Origin: Rhodopseudomonas palustris
GTDB taxonomy: Bacteria > Pseudomonadota > Alphaproteobacteria > Rhizobiales > Xanthobacteraceae
DNA: 64,000 nt
Direction: 5' to 3'
Assembly: GCF_003591005.1 (NCBI RefSeq)
Contig: NZ_QYYD01000007.1
Coordinates: 143,631-207,630, forward strand
The position numbers and the translations under genes are program-made. Of the stretch, positions 53,710 to 62,296 are shown in pieces; within the stretch, counting starts at the first letter, position 1, and each line of letters begins with the position of its first letter. The notes under the pieces are model-generated. The model was not told where the DNA came from. It was given only the letters and a program-made list of their open reading frames with translations, and did no database searches.

Positions 53710-53970
53710 ATGGGCGGCATATTGTGGATCATTTTGGTCGGCTTCGTGGCCGGCATCATCGCCCGGCTGCTGGCGCCGGGCCCGAACAACCCGCAGGGGT
53801 TTCTGCTGACCACGGTGCTCGGCATCGTCGGCGCGTTCGTCGCCACCGCGATCGGCCAGGCGATCGGCCACTATGGCCCTAACCAGGGCGCCGGCTTCAT
53901 CACCGCGACGATCGGCGCCGTGTTGGTCCTCTTCATCTGGCACCGCTTCGCCGCCCGCCGAACCATGTAG
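53710..53970 (+). CDS. GlsB/YeaQ/YmgE family membrane protein
   Basis: An 86-residue protein of the transglycosylase-associated family with three membrane helices: GILWIILVGFVAGIIARLL, GFLLTTVLGIVGAFVATAIG and GFITATIGAVLVLFIWHRF. The motif LAPGPNNPQGF between the first two is the family mark. Members are induced by general stress and have no proven activity. The ATG at 53710 follows aaggaaaacgggcg, a good ribosome site. Confidence 0.92.
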   Translation: MGGILWIILVGFVAGIIARLLAPGPNNPQGFLLTTVLGIVGAFVATAIGQAIGHYGPNQGAGFITATIGAVLVLFIWHRFAARRTM

Positions 53971-53985
53971 CATCGCCAGCCACCC

Positions 53986-54069
53986 GTCATTGCGAGCGCA
54001 AGCGAAGCAATCCAGAGCTCCGTGCACTGAGCTGGATTGCTTCGTCGGCTACGCCTCCTCGCAATGACG
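53986..54069. repeat. inverted repeat, family A
   Basis: gtcattgcgagcgcaagcga with agcaatccagagct at the left; agctggattgcttcg and cctcctcgcaatgacg at the right. It fills the convergent gap between the GlsB-type and SDR genes. Confidence 0.85.
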
Positions 54070-54079
54070 ACGCGTGCGG

Positions 54080-54889
54080 TTACTGCTTACGCGTCACCGC
54101 CTTGAACTCACCGAGATGCATGCCGGCGTCCATGCGGACCAGTTCGCCGGTCATGCTGCTCGACCGCGGCGTGGCGAGGAAGCACACCAGCTCGGCGATA
54201 TCTTCCGGTGACGACGCGATCTGCAGCGGCACCAGCGCGGTGACGGCGTCGCGCACCTGCTTGGCGGCTTCGGCGCCGCGGCCTTTGGTAAACCACGGCG
54301 TGTCGATGTAGCCCGGGCAGATCGCGTTGACGCGGATCGCCGGCGCCAGCGCGCGCGCCAGCGACATGGTCATCACGTTGAGCGCGCCCTTGCTGGCCGC
54401 GTAAGCGATCGACGAGCCGACGCCGCTGATACCCGCCACCGACGAGACGTTGACCACCGCGCTGGCCCGGCCCGATGCGGCGGCGCCGGCTTCGAGCAGA
54501 TCGCGCGCCGCACGGACCATCTGATACGGTCCGATGGTGTTGATGGCGTAGAGCCGCTGAAAATCCTCGGCGGACAATTCATCGAGCAGATGATGCGCAA
54601 CGTGCTTGGTGGTGCCGGCGTTGTTGATCAGCGCGTCGAGCCCGCCCCAATGCGCCACCGCGGCGACGATCTTGCGGCAGTCCTCATCCTTGGAGACGTC
54701 GCCCTGCGACACCACCACCTCAGTAGCGCCGAGCTTGCGGCATTCCTCGGCGACGGCGTGCGCATCCTTTTCGCTCGACGCGTAGTTGATCAGCAGCCGG
54801 GCGCCGTCCCGAGCCAGGATCCTGGCCGTCGCCGCGCCGAGGCCCGACGCCGATCCCGTCACGATCACATTCAGTGCACCCTTCGCCAT
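54080..54889 (-). CDS. short-chain dehydrogenase/reductase
   Basis: A 269-residue classical SDR. Seen: VIVTGSASGLGAATARILAR (nucleotide loop), INNAGTTKHVAHHLLDEL, VVNVSSVAGISGVGSSIAYA with the catalytic Ser, and YAASKGALN with Tyr and Lys, then RVNAICPGYIDTPWF. It looks like FabG-like or 3-hydroxyacyl-CoA dehydrogenases. The ATG at 54889 has CGGAG upstream. It is divergent from a pair of acyl-CoA dehydrogenases, so it may take part in the same oxidation pathway. Confidence 0.92.
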   Translation of the reverse strand: MAKGALNVIVTGSASGLGAATARILARDGARLLINYASSEKDAHAVAEECRKLGATEVVVSQGDVSKDEDCRKIVAAVAHWGGLDALINNAGTTKHVAHHLLDELSAEDFQRLYAINTIGPYQMVRAARDLLEAGAAASGRASAVVNVSSVAGISGVGSSIAYAASKGALNVMTMSLARALAPAIRVNAICPGYIDTPWFTKGRGAEAAKQVRDAVTALVPLQIASSPEDIAELVCFLATPRSSSMTGELVRMDAGMHLGEFKAVTRKQ

Positions 54890-55132
54890 CTTCGCTCCGT
54901 TTGTCCGTTCGCGCCCGCTGCGCGTGCGCCACCATATCGGCTGCGAAGCGCGCGGCAAGCCGCCACCGTCCACCGTGCGGAATAACTCCATGCCGGTGCC
55001 GCAGGCGGCTGCGCGCGGACCACCGCTTGTCAGCGCCGATGGTTTTCCGCATCATGCTGCGCAACAACAAGGCTGCAGCTCCCCTGCCCGCGCGCGCGGG
55101 CTGCGATGAGAGTGCGCGACATGGGGAACGCC

Positions 55133-56197
55133 GTGACGGAGACCGACAACATCGTCGTCGAGACCGCGGAGAAGATCTTCGCCGACCTCGCCGATGCGCA
55201 GACCATCAACGGCGATAAGACCGGAAACTGGAAAGCGCCGCTGTGGCGGGCGCTGAGCGAATCCGGACTGCCGCTGTCCTGGGTATCGGACGAGTTCGGC
55301 GGATCCGGCGCCAGCCTGGCCGAAGGATTCGGTGTCCTCAACGCCGCCGGTCGCGTCGGCCTCGCGGTGCCGCTCGCAGAAACGATGCTGGCCGGCTGGC
55401 TGCTGACCCAGGGCAGCATCACTTCGCCCGACGGCGCCATGACGGTCGCGCCGGCGCATCCGAAAGATCGCATCACGCTCGCCGCCGACGGTACGCTGAC
55501 CGGCCGCGCCCGCGGCGTGCCGTTCGCCCAAGACGCGCAGCACATTGCAATATTGGCGCAGGGCGCGCATGGCGCGTCGATCGCGCTGGTCGCGGCGTCG
55601 GACTGCCGGATCGACAAGGGCCTGGGCCTCGGCAACGATGCGTCCGATGTCGTCAGTTTCGATAAGGTCAAGCCGCTGCAGCTCGCGGCGGCGCCGCAGG
55701 GTTTTGAGGCCACCAACCTACTACTGATGGGCTCGGTGGTTCGCAGCCTGCAAATTGCCGGCACGCTGGAAACGCTGCTCGAGCTCAGCGTTGGTTACGC
55801 CAACGAGCGCGTCGCGTTCGAGAAGAAAATCAGCAAGTTCCAGGCGGTGCAGCACAATCTCGCCAAGCTCGCCGGCGAGACCTCCGCGGCGCTGGCAGCC
55901 GCCACCTCCGCGGCGGATGCGATCAGCAACGCCGCCGCGTTCGACGATGCTGTGTTTCTCGAAGCCGCCGCCGCCAAGATCCGCTGTGCCGAAGCGGCCG
56001 AAAAGGGCGCGGCGATCGCCCATCAGGTGTTTGGCGCGATCGGCTTTACGTCCGAACACATCCTGCACCGCTACTCGCTGCGCGCGCTGGCCTGGCGCGA
56101 CGATTTCGGCAACGAGAGCCATTGGGCGGTCGAGCTCGGCCGCATGGTGGCGGGGCGCGGCGCCGACGATCTGTGGCCGCTGGTCGCTTCGCGCTGA
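55133..56197 (+). CDS. acyl-CoA dehydrogenase family protein (divergent subunit)
   Basis: A 354-residue acyl-CoA dehydrogenase-like flavoprotein, shorter and more divergent than its neighbour. Seen: LPLSWVSDEFGGSGASLAEG, VGLAVPLAETMLAGWLL, a weak middle domain, and a clearer C-terminal helical domain: RVAFEKKISKFQAVQHNLAK, AIAHQVFGAIGFTSEHILHR, YSLRALAWRDDFGNESHWAV. Such proteins often pair with a second dehydrogenase as in heteromeric steroid or side-chain oxidases. GTG at 55133 follows GGGGA; ATG at 55121 or 55106 are alternatives. The next dehydrogenase starts 25 bases downstream. Confidence 0.88.
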   Translation: MTETDNIVVETAEKIFADLADAQTINGDKTGNWKAPLWRALSESGLPLSWVSDEFGGSGASLAEGFGVLNAAGRVGLAVPLAETMLAGWLLTQGSITSPDGAMTVAPAHPKDRITLAADGTLTGRARGVPFAQDAQHIAILAQGAHGASIALVAASDCRIDKGLGLGNDASDVVSFDKVKPLQLAAAPQGFEATNLLLMGSVVRSLQIAGTLETLLELSVGYANERVAFEKKISKFQAVQHNLAKLAGETSAALAAATSAADAISNAAAFDDAVFLEAAAAKIRCAEAAEKGAAIAHQVFGAIGFTSEHILHRYSLRALAWRDDFGNESHWAVELGRMVAGRGADDLWPLVASR

Positions 56198-56222
56198 CCG
56201 CATCAACGAACGAGATCTTGCG

Positions 56223-57383
56223 ATGACAGCCGCCCTCCGTTTCGATCCGATCCGCCTGCCGCCGGTTTGCGAAGTGCTGCGCAAAGAAGTCCGCGCGTTT
56301 CTCGCCGAGGAAATCGCCGCCGGCACCTTCGACCCGCACAAGCCGCAGCGCGAGGATTCCGATGCGCCGGAATTCTCACGCCGCGTCGGCGAGCGCGGCT
56401 GGCTCGGCATGACCTGGCCGAAGCAGTATGGCGGCCACGAGCGCACTTTTCTCGAGCGCTACGTCGTCACCGAAGAGATGCGCGTCGCCAACGCGCCGAC
56501 GCGGCGGTTCTTCGTCGCCGACCGGCAGAGCGGCCCGGTGCTGCTGAAATACGCGCCCGAGCACATCAAGATGGACATCCTGCCGCGGATCTGCCGCGGC
56601 GAATTGTGCTTCGCGATCGGCATGAGCGAGCCGAATTCCGGCTCGGACCTGTTCGCCGCCAAGACCAAGGCGACCAAGACCGACGGCGGCTATCTGATCA
56701 ACGGCTCGAAGATCTGGACCACCTCGGCGCATATCGCCGACTACATGATCGCGATCTTCCGCACCTCGCCGCCTACCAAGGAAAACCGCCGCCACGGCCT
56801 GACGCAGTTCCTGGTCGACATGAAGTCGCCGGGCATCAAGGTGAACCCAATCGCGCAGATCACCGGCCAGCACGAATTCAACGAGGTGGCGTTCACCGAC
56901 GCCTTCGTGCCGGACGATCACGTGCTCGGCGAGATCGACGGCGCCTGGAAACAGGCGACGTCCGAACTCGCCTACGAGCGTTCCGGGCCGGAGCGTTTTC
57001 TCGAGACCTACTACGTGCTGACCGAGCTGGTCCGCGCGCTCGGGCCGGAGCCGGACACGCGCGGTGCCGAGGGCATCGGCCGGCTGGTGGCCCAGCTCCA
57101 CACCATGCGGCGGATGTCGGTGTCGGTTGCCGGCATGCTGCAGGCCGGCAAGGAGCCGGTAGTCGAAGCCTCGATCGTCAAGGACATCGGGACGATCTGG
57201 GAGCAGCAGCTGCCGCACCGCGTTCGCGAACTCTCCGCCTTCGTCGATGCGGAGAATTCCAACCACGCCACGCTGGACGAACTCACCGCGTTCGCCACCC
57301 GGCTGGCGCCGAAACTCACCATCCAGGGCGGCACCACCGAGGTGCTTCGCGGCATCATCGCGCGCGGCCTCGGCCTGCGCTGA
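56223..57383 (+). CDS. acyl-CoA dehydrogenase
   Basis: FAD enzyme introducing an alpha-beta double bond into an acyl-CoA. It is 386 residues. Marks: GERGWLGMTWPKQYGGHERT, CFAIGMSEPNSGSDLFAAKT (FAD/substrate motif), YLINGSKIWTTSAHIADYMI, FNEVAFTDAFVPDDHVLGEI, SELAYERSGPERFLETYYVL and the end TIQGGTTEVLRGIIARGLGL. It follows the divergent dehydrogenase by 25 bases and precedes an enoyl-CoA hydratase by 35, so the three form an operon for successive beta-oxidation steps. The chain length or ring substrate is unknown. Confidence 0.94.
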   Translation: MTAALRFDPIRLPPVCEVLRKEVRAFLAEEIAAGTFDPHKPQREDSDAPEFSRRVGERGWLGMTWPKQYGGHERTFLERYVVTEEMRVANAPTRRFFVADRQSGPVLLKYAPEHIKMDILPRICRGELCFAIGMSEPNSGSDLFAAKTKATKTDGGYLINGSKIWTTSAHIADYMIAIFRTSPPTKENRRHGLTQFLVDMKSPGIKVNPIAQITGQHEFNEVAFTDAFVPDDHVLGEIDGAWKQATSELAYERSGPERFLETYYVLTELVRALGPEPDTRGAEGIGRLVAQLHTMRRMSVSVAGMLQAGKEPVVEASIVKDIGTIWEQQLPHRVRELSAFVDAENSNHATLDELTAFATRLAPKLTIQGGTTEVLRGIIARGLGLR

Positions 57384-57418
57384 GCACGGCGCGCCTCTCG
57401 AACAATAGGGATCACCAG

Positions 57419-58225
57419 ATGACCAGCTTCACCGATATCGCGGTCGAGACCACCGGCCACGTCGCCTTGATCGAAATCCGGCGTCCGCCGCTGAATTTCT
57501 TCGACATCTCTCTGATCCAGCAGATCGCCAACGCGCTCGACGAGATCGACGCCAATCCGGAGATTCGCGCCACCGTGCTGGCCGCGCAGGGCAAGGCGTT
57601 CTGCGCCGGCGCCAATTTCGGCGATCCGAAGCGGCAGGAAATCGAAGCCAAGGCGGCACAGGGTGACCCGGCCGACAGCCTTGGCCAGATCGGGCATCTC
57701 TATATCGAAGCCGTGCGGATCTTCCGCGCCAAGAAGCCGATCATCGCCGCGGTGCACGGCGCCGCGATCGGCGGCGGCCTCGGCCTCGCGGTGTCGGCGG
57801 ATTTCCGCATCACCTGCCCCGAGGCGCGGTTCTCGGCGAATTTCACCAAGCTCGGTTTCCATCCCGGCTTCGGCCTGACGGTGACGCTTCCGGAGCTGAT
57901 CGGCCAGAACAACGCCGAGCTGATGTTCTACACCTCGCGCCGCATCACCGGCGAAGACGCGGTGAAGATGGGGCTCGCCAACGAGCTGGTACCGCTCAAT
58001 GAAGTCCGCAGCGCCGCGCTGAGACTCGCCCGCGAGATCGCCGAATGCTCGCCGCTCGGCCTGCTCTCCACGCGCGCCACGATGCGCGCCGGCCTCGCCG
58101 AGCGGGTGATGGAAGCCACCGAGCACGAACTCGCCGAGCAGACGAGACTGCGCGCCACCGAGGACTTCAAGGAAGGCGTCAAGGCGACGGAAGAACGGCG
58201 GGCCGCGAACTTCCAGGGGCGGTGA
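57419..58225 (+). CDS. enoyl-CoA hydratase/isomerase family protein
   Basis: Crotonase-fold protein of 268 residues that probably hydrates the product of the upstream dehydrogenases. Seen: VALIEIRRPPLNFFDISLIQ, AFCAGANFGDP, PIIAAVHGAAIGGGLGLAVS with the first oxyanion-hole glycines, ARFSANFTKLGFHPGFGLTV, and TLPELIGQNNAELMFYTSRR. The C-terminus ends in RRAANFQGR, typical of the family. The usual second catalytic Glu region is ambiguous. Last gene of the plus-strand operon, facing the VOC gene across a family E repeat. Confidence 0.92.
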   Translation: MTSFTDIAVETTGHVALIEIRRPPLNFFDISLIQQIANALDEIDANPEIRATVLAAQGKAFCAGANFGDPKRQEIEAKAAQGDPADSLGQIGHLYIEAVRIFRAKKPIIAAVHGAAIGGGLGLAVSADFRITCPEARFSANFTKLGFHPGFGLTVTLPELIGQNNAELMFYTSRRITGEDAVKMGLANELVPLNEVRSAALRLAREIAECSPLGLLSTRATMRAGLAERVMEATEHELAEQTRLRATEDFKEGVKATEERRAANFQGR

Positions 58226-58273
58226 CGGTGTAGCAACGATTCGTCAGCCCCGAGTCACCATCTACCCCAGGCG

Positions 58274-58390
58274 GTCATTCCGGGGCGCGCGTAGCGCGAG
58301 CCCGGAATCCCGAAGCGTTCTGCGACTCCTACGTTTCAACAACTGCGAGATTCCGGGTTCGCTCCGCTTCGCGGAGCGCCCCGGAATGAC
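58274..58390. repeat. inverted repeat, family E
   Basis: gtcattccggggcgcgcgta with gcgagcccggaatccc at the left; gagattccgggttcgctccg and gcgccccggaatgac at the right. It lies at the convergent end of the hydratase and VOC genes. Confidence 0.8.
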
Positions 58391-58396
58391 TCGGGG

Positions 58397-59161
58397 TTAG
58401 TTCGTGAGCTTGAACGTGACGCCGGCGAGCGTGAAGCCGTCGGGTTTGAGAGTAACACCCTGCGCCTTCGCGGCCTCGCGCACCTTGGCCACGTCCGCCA
58501 CCTTGAACGTCAGCGCCGTCATCGCTTCGCTGGCGCCCGGCACGAAGCGGAAGGTTGCGTTCGGCAGCTTCAGCTCCGCAACACCGTCATCGCTCTCGCT
58601 CACGGGTAGTTCGAGAATCCGTCCCCAATGCGTCGCGAGGTCCGCCGGGTCGGGGCTTTGCATCTCGACCGCGGTCAGAGCCTGCGTCGTATCGGTGCGG
58701 ATCGCCTTGTCCCAATCGGGGCCGGCGGGCGGATAAGGGCCGCGGATGTTGTTGCTGCCTTCGGTATGATTCAGCTCGATGAAGGCGGCGCGGCAGTCGC
58801 GGGGGTGGAGTTGCACGCCATGATAGGGCGCGTGGTCGATGACGTTGGCGGTGCGCACGCCGAGGCTGGCGGCGTGGCGGCCGCGGGCGTCGGGATCGTC
58901 GCAGCAGAAGATCGCCATGTAGCCGCCGCGGCCCTGGGTCTTCTCCAGGAAGCGTCCGGCCGCGGTGCCGGGCTGGGTCGGCGCAACAATTTCGAGGAGC
59001 GTGGTGCCCACCGGCAGCAGCACGTTCTCGAGGCCGTATTTGCCGACATGCGGATCGCGATAGCAGATGTTCAGCCCCAGGATCGCGGCGAGCTGCGACG
59101 CGGCAGGCTCGAGCGGCTCGGTGACCAGGCAGATCTGGCGCAGGCGGAGAAACGGCGCCAT
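58397..59161 (-). CDS. VOC/glyoxalase-like family protein
   Basis: A 254-residue protein with two vicinal-oxygen-chelate-like halves: FLRLRQICLVTEPLEPAASQ, YGLENVLLPVGTTLLEIVAP, RGGYMAIFCCDDPDARGRHA and, in the second half, ALTAVEMQSPDPADLATHWG, VAELKLPNATFRFVPGASEA. It fits the glyoxalase_3 type (PF13468-like). The reaction is unknown; isomerase, lyase or dioxygenase roles occur in the superfamily. It starts two bases after the enoyl-CoA hydratase stop, so they are co-transcribed. Confidence 0.85.
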   Translation of the reverse strand: MAPFLRLRQICLVTEPLEPAASQLAAILGLNICYRDPHVGKYGLENVLLPVGTTLLEIVAPTQPGTAAGRFLEKTQGRGGYMAIFCCDDPDARGRHAASLGVRTANVIDHAPYHGVQLHPRDCRAAFIELNHTEGSNNIRGPYPPAGPDWDKAIRTDTTQALTAVEMQSPDPADLATHWGRILELPVSESDDGVAELKLPNATFRFVPGASEAMTALTFKVADVAKVREAAKAQGVTLKPDGFTLAGVTFKLTN

Positions 59162-59163
59162 CG

Positions 59164-59952
59164 TCAGCGGCCCTGGAACGACGGCTTGCGCTTCTCGACG
59201 AAGGCGGCGGCGGCTTCCTTGTGGTCGGCGGTCTCGGCGCAGCGCGAGTGATGCAGCGCCTCGGCGTCAAAGCAGGCTTCGAGCGACAGGCTCTCGGCGT
59301 TGTTGATGTTGGTCTTGATGTAGCCGAGCGTCACGGTCGGACCCTGCGCCAGCGACAGCGCCAGCTCGTGCGCGGCCTGTTCGACCTCGGCGTCGGGCAC
59401 CACCTTGGTGACGATGCCGAGCGATTGCGCCTCCTGCGCGGTCAGCACCGGCGAGGTCAGATACAGCTCGCGTGCTTTCGCGGCGCCGATCAGATGGGTC
59501 AGGAAATAGGTGCCGCCAAAATCGCCCGACAGGCCGACCTTGGCGAACGCGGTGGTGATCTTGGCCGACGCACCCGCGACGCGCAGATCGCAGGACAGCG
59601 CCATCGACAGCCCGGCGCCGGCCGCCGCGCCGTCGATTTGCGCCACCACCGGCTTCGGCAGCTGATGCAGCAGGCGCGACACTTCCATGCCGCGGCGCAA
59701 ATTGGCGACCTTCTGTTCGAGCGGCGGCGGCGCACCGGCGGCCGCCATCGACTTGACGTCGCCGCCGACGCAGAACGTGCCGCCTGCGCCCTTCAGCAGC
59801 ACGGCACGCACCTCAGGATCGTCCTTGGCGCGATGCGCCGCCTCGACCAGGCCGCGGATCATGTCCTGATTGAGCGCATTGCGCCGCTCGGGGCGATTCA
59901 TCGTGATGGTGAGAAGGCCGCGATCGAGATGCTGCAGGACGATGTCAGTCAT
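59164..59952 (-). CDS. enoyl-CoA hydratase/isomerase
   Basis: A 262-residue crotonase-fold enzyme. Seen: GLLTITMNRPERRNALNQDM, GTFCVGGDVKSMA, VVAQIDGAAAGAGLSMALSC with the oxyanion-hole glycines, AFAKVGLSGDFGGTYFLTHL and ARELYLTSPVLTAQEAQSLG, ending in KRKPSFQGR. It is close to PaaB/PaaG-like and 2-(1,2-epoxy)phenylacetyl isomerase-like proteins. It is the upstream partner of the VOC gene. A repeat separates it from the binding-protein gene upstream. Confidence 0.92.
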   Translation of the reverse strand: MTDIVLQHLDRGLLTITMNRPERRNALNQDMIRGLVEAAHRAKDDPEVRAVLLKGAGGTFCVGGDVKSMAAAGAPPPLEQKVANLRRGMEVSRLLHQLPKPVVAQIDGAAAGAGLSMALSCDLRVAGASAKITTAFAKVGLSGDFGGTYFLTHLIGAAKARELYLTSPVLTAQEAQSLGIVTKVVPDAEVEQAAHELALSLAQGPTVTLGYIKTNINNAESLSLEACFDAEALHHSRCAETADHKEAAAAFVEKRKPSFQGR

Positions 59953-60000
59953 GGTGGTCCTTGTTGTTGGGCCGGTTGGCGGCCGGGTACCTCAGTTTCG

Positions 60001-60110
60001 CCATTGCGAGCCACGGGGTCGGCGTGAAGCGCCGCCCGATGACAGGCTCCGCGAAGCAATCCAGGGCTCAGTGCACGGGGCTGGATTGCTTCGCTACGCT
60101 CGCAATGACG
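60001..60110. repeat. inverted repeat, family A
   Basis: ccattgcgagccacggggtc with gcgaagcaatccagg at the left; ctggattgcttcgctacgct and cgcaatgacg at the right. It lies between two genes in the same direction (binding protein then hydratase, minus strand) and its left end is altered (cc for gt). Confidence 0.75.
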
Positions 60111-60117
60111 GTTGCGA

Positions 60118-61326
60118 TTACTTCTTCACCAGCGGGCAGCGCGACTGTTCGAGCGGCTGGAACGCCTGGTCGGCCGGGACAGTGGCGATCAGCTTGTAGT
60201 AGTCCCAGCGCTCCTTGGACTCGGCCGGCTTCTTGACCTCGAACAGATACATGTCGTGCACCATCCGGCCATCGGCGCGGACCTTGCCGTTCTTGGCGAA
60301 GAAGTCGTTGACCGGCATCTCCTTCATCTTGGCCATCACGGCGGCCGCATCGGTGGTGCCGGCGGCCTTCACGGCGTTGAGATAGTGCGTCGTTTCCGAG
60401 TACAGACCCGCCTGCGCCGAGGTCGGCATCCGCTTGGTGCGCTCCATGAAACGCTTGGAGAAGGCGCGGGTGTCGTCGTTGAGATCCCAGTAGAACGCAT
60501 CGGCCAGCAGCAGGCCCTGCGCGGTCTCCAGCCCGATGCTGTCAATGTCGCTGATGAAGGCGAGCAGCGGCAGGATCTTCTGACCGCCCTTGCGGGTGAT
60601 GCCGAATTCGGCTGCCTGCTTGATGGCGTTGATGGTGTCGCCGCCCGCATTGGCGAGCCCGATCACCTTGGCGTTCGAGCTCTGCGCCTGCAGCAGGAAG
60701 GACGAGAAGTCCGAGGTGTTGATCGGATGCTTGACGCCGCCCAGCACCTTGCCGCCCGACGCCTTGACCACATTGGTGGCGTCGCGTTCGAGATCCTGGC
60801 CGAACGCGTAGTCGGCCGACAGGAAGAACCAGCTGTCGAGCCCCTGCTTGACGGTGGCGAGGCCGCTGACATTGGCGAGCGCGTAGGTGTCGTAAGCGTA
60901 GTGCATCGTGTAGGGGCCGCAGGCCTCGTTGGTCAGCCGGACCGAACCGGGACCGGAGTACATGATGATCTTGCCACGCGCCTTGGCGATCTCGCCGGCG
61001 GCGAGTGCGGTCGCCGAGGCGGCGACGTCGATGATCGCTTCGACGCCCTGATTGTCGATCATGTCGCGTGCGATGGTGGCGGCGATGTCGGCCTTGTTCT
61101 GGTGGTCGGCCGCGATGATCTCGATCTTGCGGCCGAGCACGCTGCCGCCGAAATCCTCCGCCGCCATCTTGGCGGCGGTCTCGCTGCCGGTGCCGGTGAT
61201 GTCGGCGTACAGACCGGACATGTCGAGAATCGCGCCGAGCTTCAGCGGCGGCTGCGACTGCGCTTGTGCCAGCGATACAGCGCCCAGCGACAGACAGGCA
61301 ACAAGGGTTGTCCGAAACAATTTCAC
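60118..61326 (-). CDS. branched-chain amino acid-type ABC transporter binding protein
   Basis: A 402-residue periplasmic type I binding protein (LivK-like). Signal peptide: FRTTLVACLSLGAVSLAQAQ. Mature part: LKLGAILDMSGLYADITGTG, AAKMAAEDFGGSVLGRKIEI, ADHQNKADIAATIARDMIDN, TNEACGPYTMHYAYDTYALA, WFFLSADYAFGQDLERDATN, NADGG-like hinge ANAGGDTINAIKQAAEFG. In this bacterial group such orphan binding proteins often bind aromatic or other carboxylic acids. GTG start at 61326 with GGGAGG upstream. No permease or ATPase gene is adjacent. Confidence 0.92.
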   Translation of the reverse strand: MKLFRTTLVACLSLGAVSLAQAQSQPPLKLGAILDMSGLYADITGTGSETAAKMAAEDFGGSVLGRKIEIIAADHQNKADIAATIARDMIDNQGVEAIIDVAASATALAAGEIAKARGKIIMYSGPGSVRLTNEACGPYTMHYAYDTYALANVSGLATVKQGLDSWFFLSADYAFGQDLERDATNVVKASGGKVLGGVKHPINTSDFSSFLLQAQSSNAKVIGLANAGGDTINAIKQAAEFGITRKGGQKILPLLAFISDIDSIGLETAQGLLLADAFYWDLNDDTRAFSKRFMERTKRMPTSAQAGLYSETTHYLNAVKAAGTTDAAAVMAKMKEMPVNDFFAKNGKVRADGRMVHDMYLFEVKKPAESKERWDYYKLIATVPADQAFQPLEQSRCPLVKK

Positions 61327-61493
61327 AGCGTCCTCCCTGACCGGCGCCGACTTCAGCCGCGGCGCTTCTGATCGAGGTGCGATCATGCCGTATCGGTCCC
61401 GCAGCAGCAAGCGACCAGGATTTCCGGCGGATGGAATGCGCTTGCGTGCAGCGGAAGCGATTAGTAAGCGAGCAAGCTGTGAGAGCTCAGTCG

Positions 61494-62276
61494 ATGGCGA
61501 CACCGATCCGATCAGCACGCAAACAAAGCGCGGCGCTGACCGCGCTCGTGCTGCTCATGAGCTGCAGCTGCATGCACGCCGGCTGCGCAGATCTGCCCGT
61601 GCAGGGTAACGGCATCGTGGCGACGGTCGACGATCCGCGCAGCCTGCGGCTCGATGACGGGCGCGAAATTCGGCTCGCGGGCCTGGAGACCGAGCCGGCG
61701 CACAACGCGGCCACGATCGCCGCCGTGTCGGCGCTACGCGGCCGGCGCGTGACGCTGCACGGCATCGACGATTCGCCCGACCGCTACGGCCGGCAGCCTG
61801 CTTATCTGGTCGTGGAGGGTGAAACGATGTCGGTGCAGGAAGCTCTGCTCCGCGAAGGCCATGCGGCGGTCGGCCTGGGTATCGGGTCGGCGGAATGCCG
61901 GGCCGAGCTGCTGGCTGCCGAAACGGCGGCCCGCGACGCCAGGCTCGGGCTGTGGGCGGAGCCCGGCGTGCTGCTGCAAGCCGGGGACGGCGAGGCACTG
62001 CTGGCTCGCGCCGGCCGCTTTACGGTCGTGGATGGCAGGGTTTTGTCGGTGCGCGAGGCCGGCAGCATGATCTTCCTGAACTTCGGCCGGCGCTGGACTC
62101 GGGACTTTGCGGTGACTATTTCAAAGCGCATATTGGGGTCGTTCGAGGCCGCGGGCATCTCGCCCAAGTCCTTGGACCACAAGCGAATCCGAGTCCGCGG
62201 CTGGATCGAGCGGCGCACCGGCCCGCAGATCGGGATTCGCGAGGTGGGACAGATCGAGGTACCGGGCGCGCGCTAG
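61494..62276 (+). CDS. exported SNase-like (thermonuclease family) protein
   Basis: A 260-residue exported protein with a hydrophobic signal (ALTALVLLMSCSCMHAG). The staphylococcal-nuclease-like fold covers about residues 35-155: GNGIVATVDDPRSLRLDDGR, REIRLAGLETEPAHN and DSPDRYGRQPAYLVVEGETM. The arginines matching Arg35 and Arg87 are present, but the metal-binding Asp40 position reads Glu and the following loop is ETEP instead of DTPE, so catalysis may be altered. A second region of ~90 residues follows (RFTVVDGRVLSVREAG to RTGPQIGIREVGQIEV), probably another OB-like fold. It is 20 bases upstream of the M48 protease gene. ATG at 61494. Confidence 0.85.
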   Translation: MATPIRSARKQSAALTALVLLMSCSCMHAGCADLPVQGNGIVATVDDPRSLRLDDGREIRLAGLETEPAHNAATIAAVSALRGRRVTLHGIDDSPDRYGRQPAYLVVEGETMSVQEALLREGHAAVGLGIGSAECRAELLAAETAARDARLGLWAEPGVLLQAGDGEALLARAGRFTVVDGRVLSVREAGSMIFLNFGRRWTRDFAVTISKRILGSFEAAGISPKSLDHKRIRVRGWIERRTGPQIGIREVGQIEVPGAR

Positions 62277-62296
62277 CGCCCGCGAAAGAGCCATAC

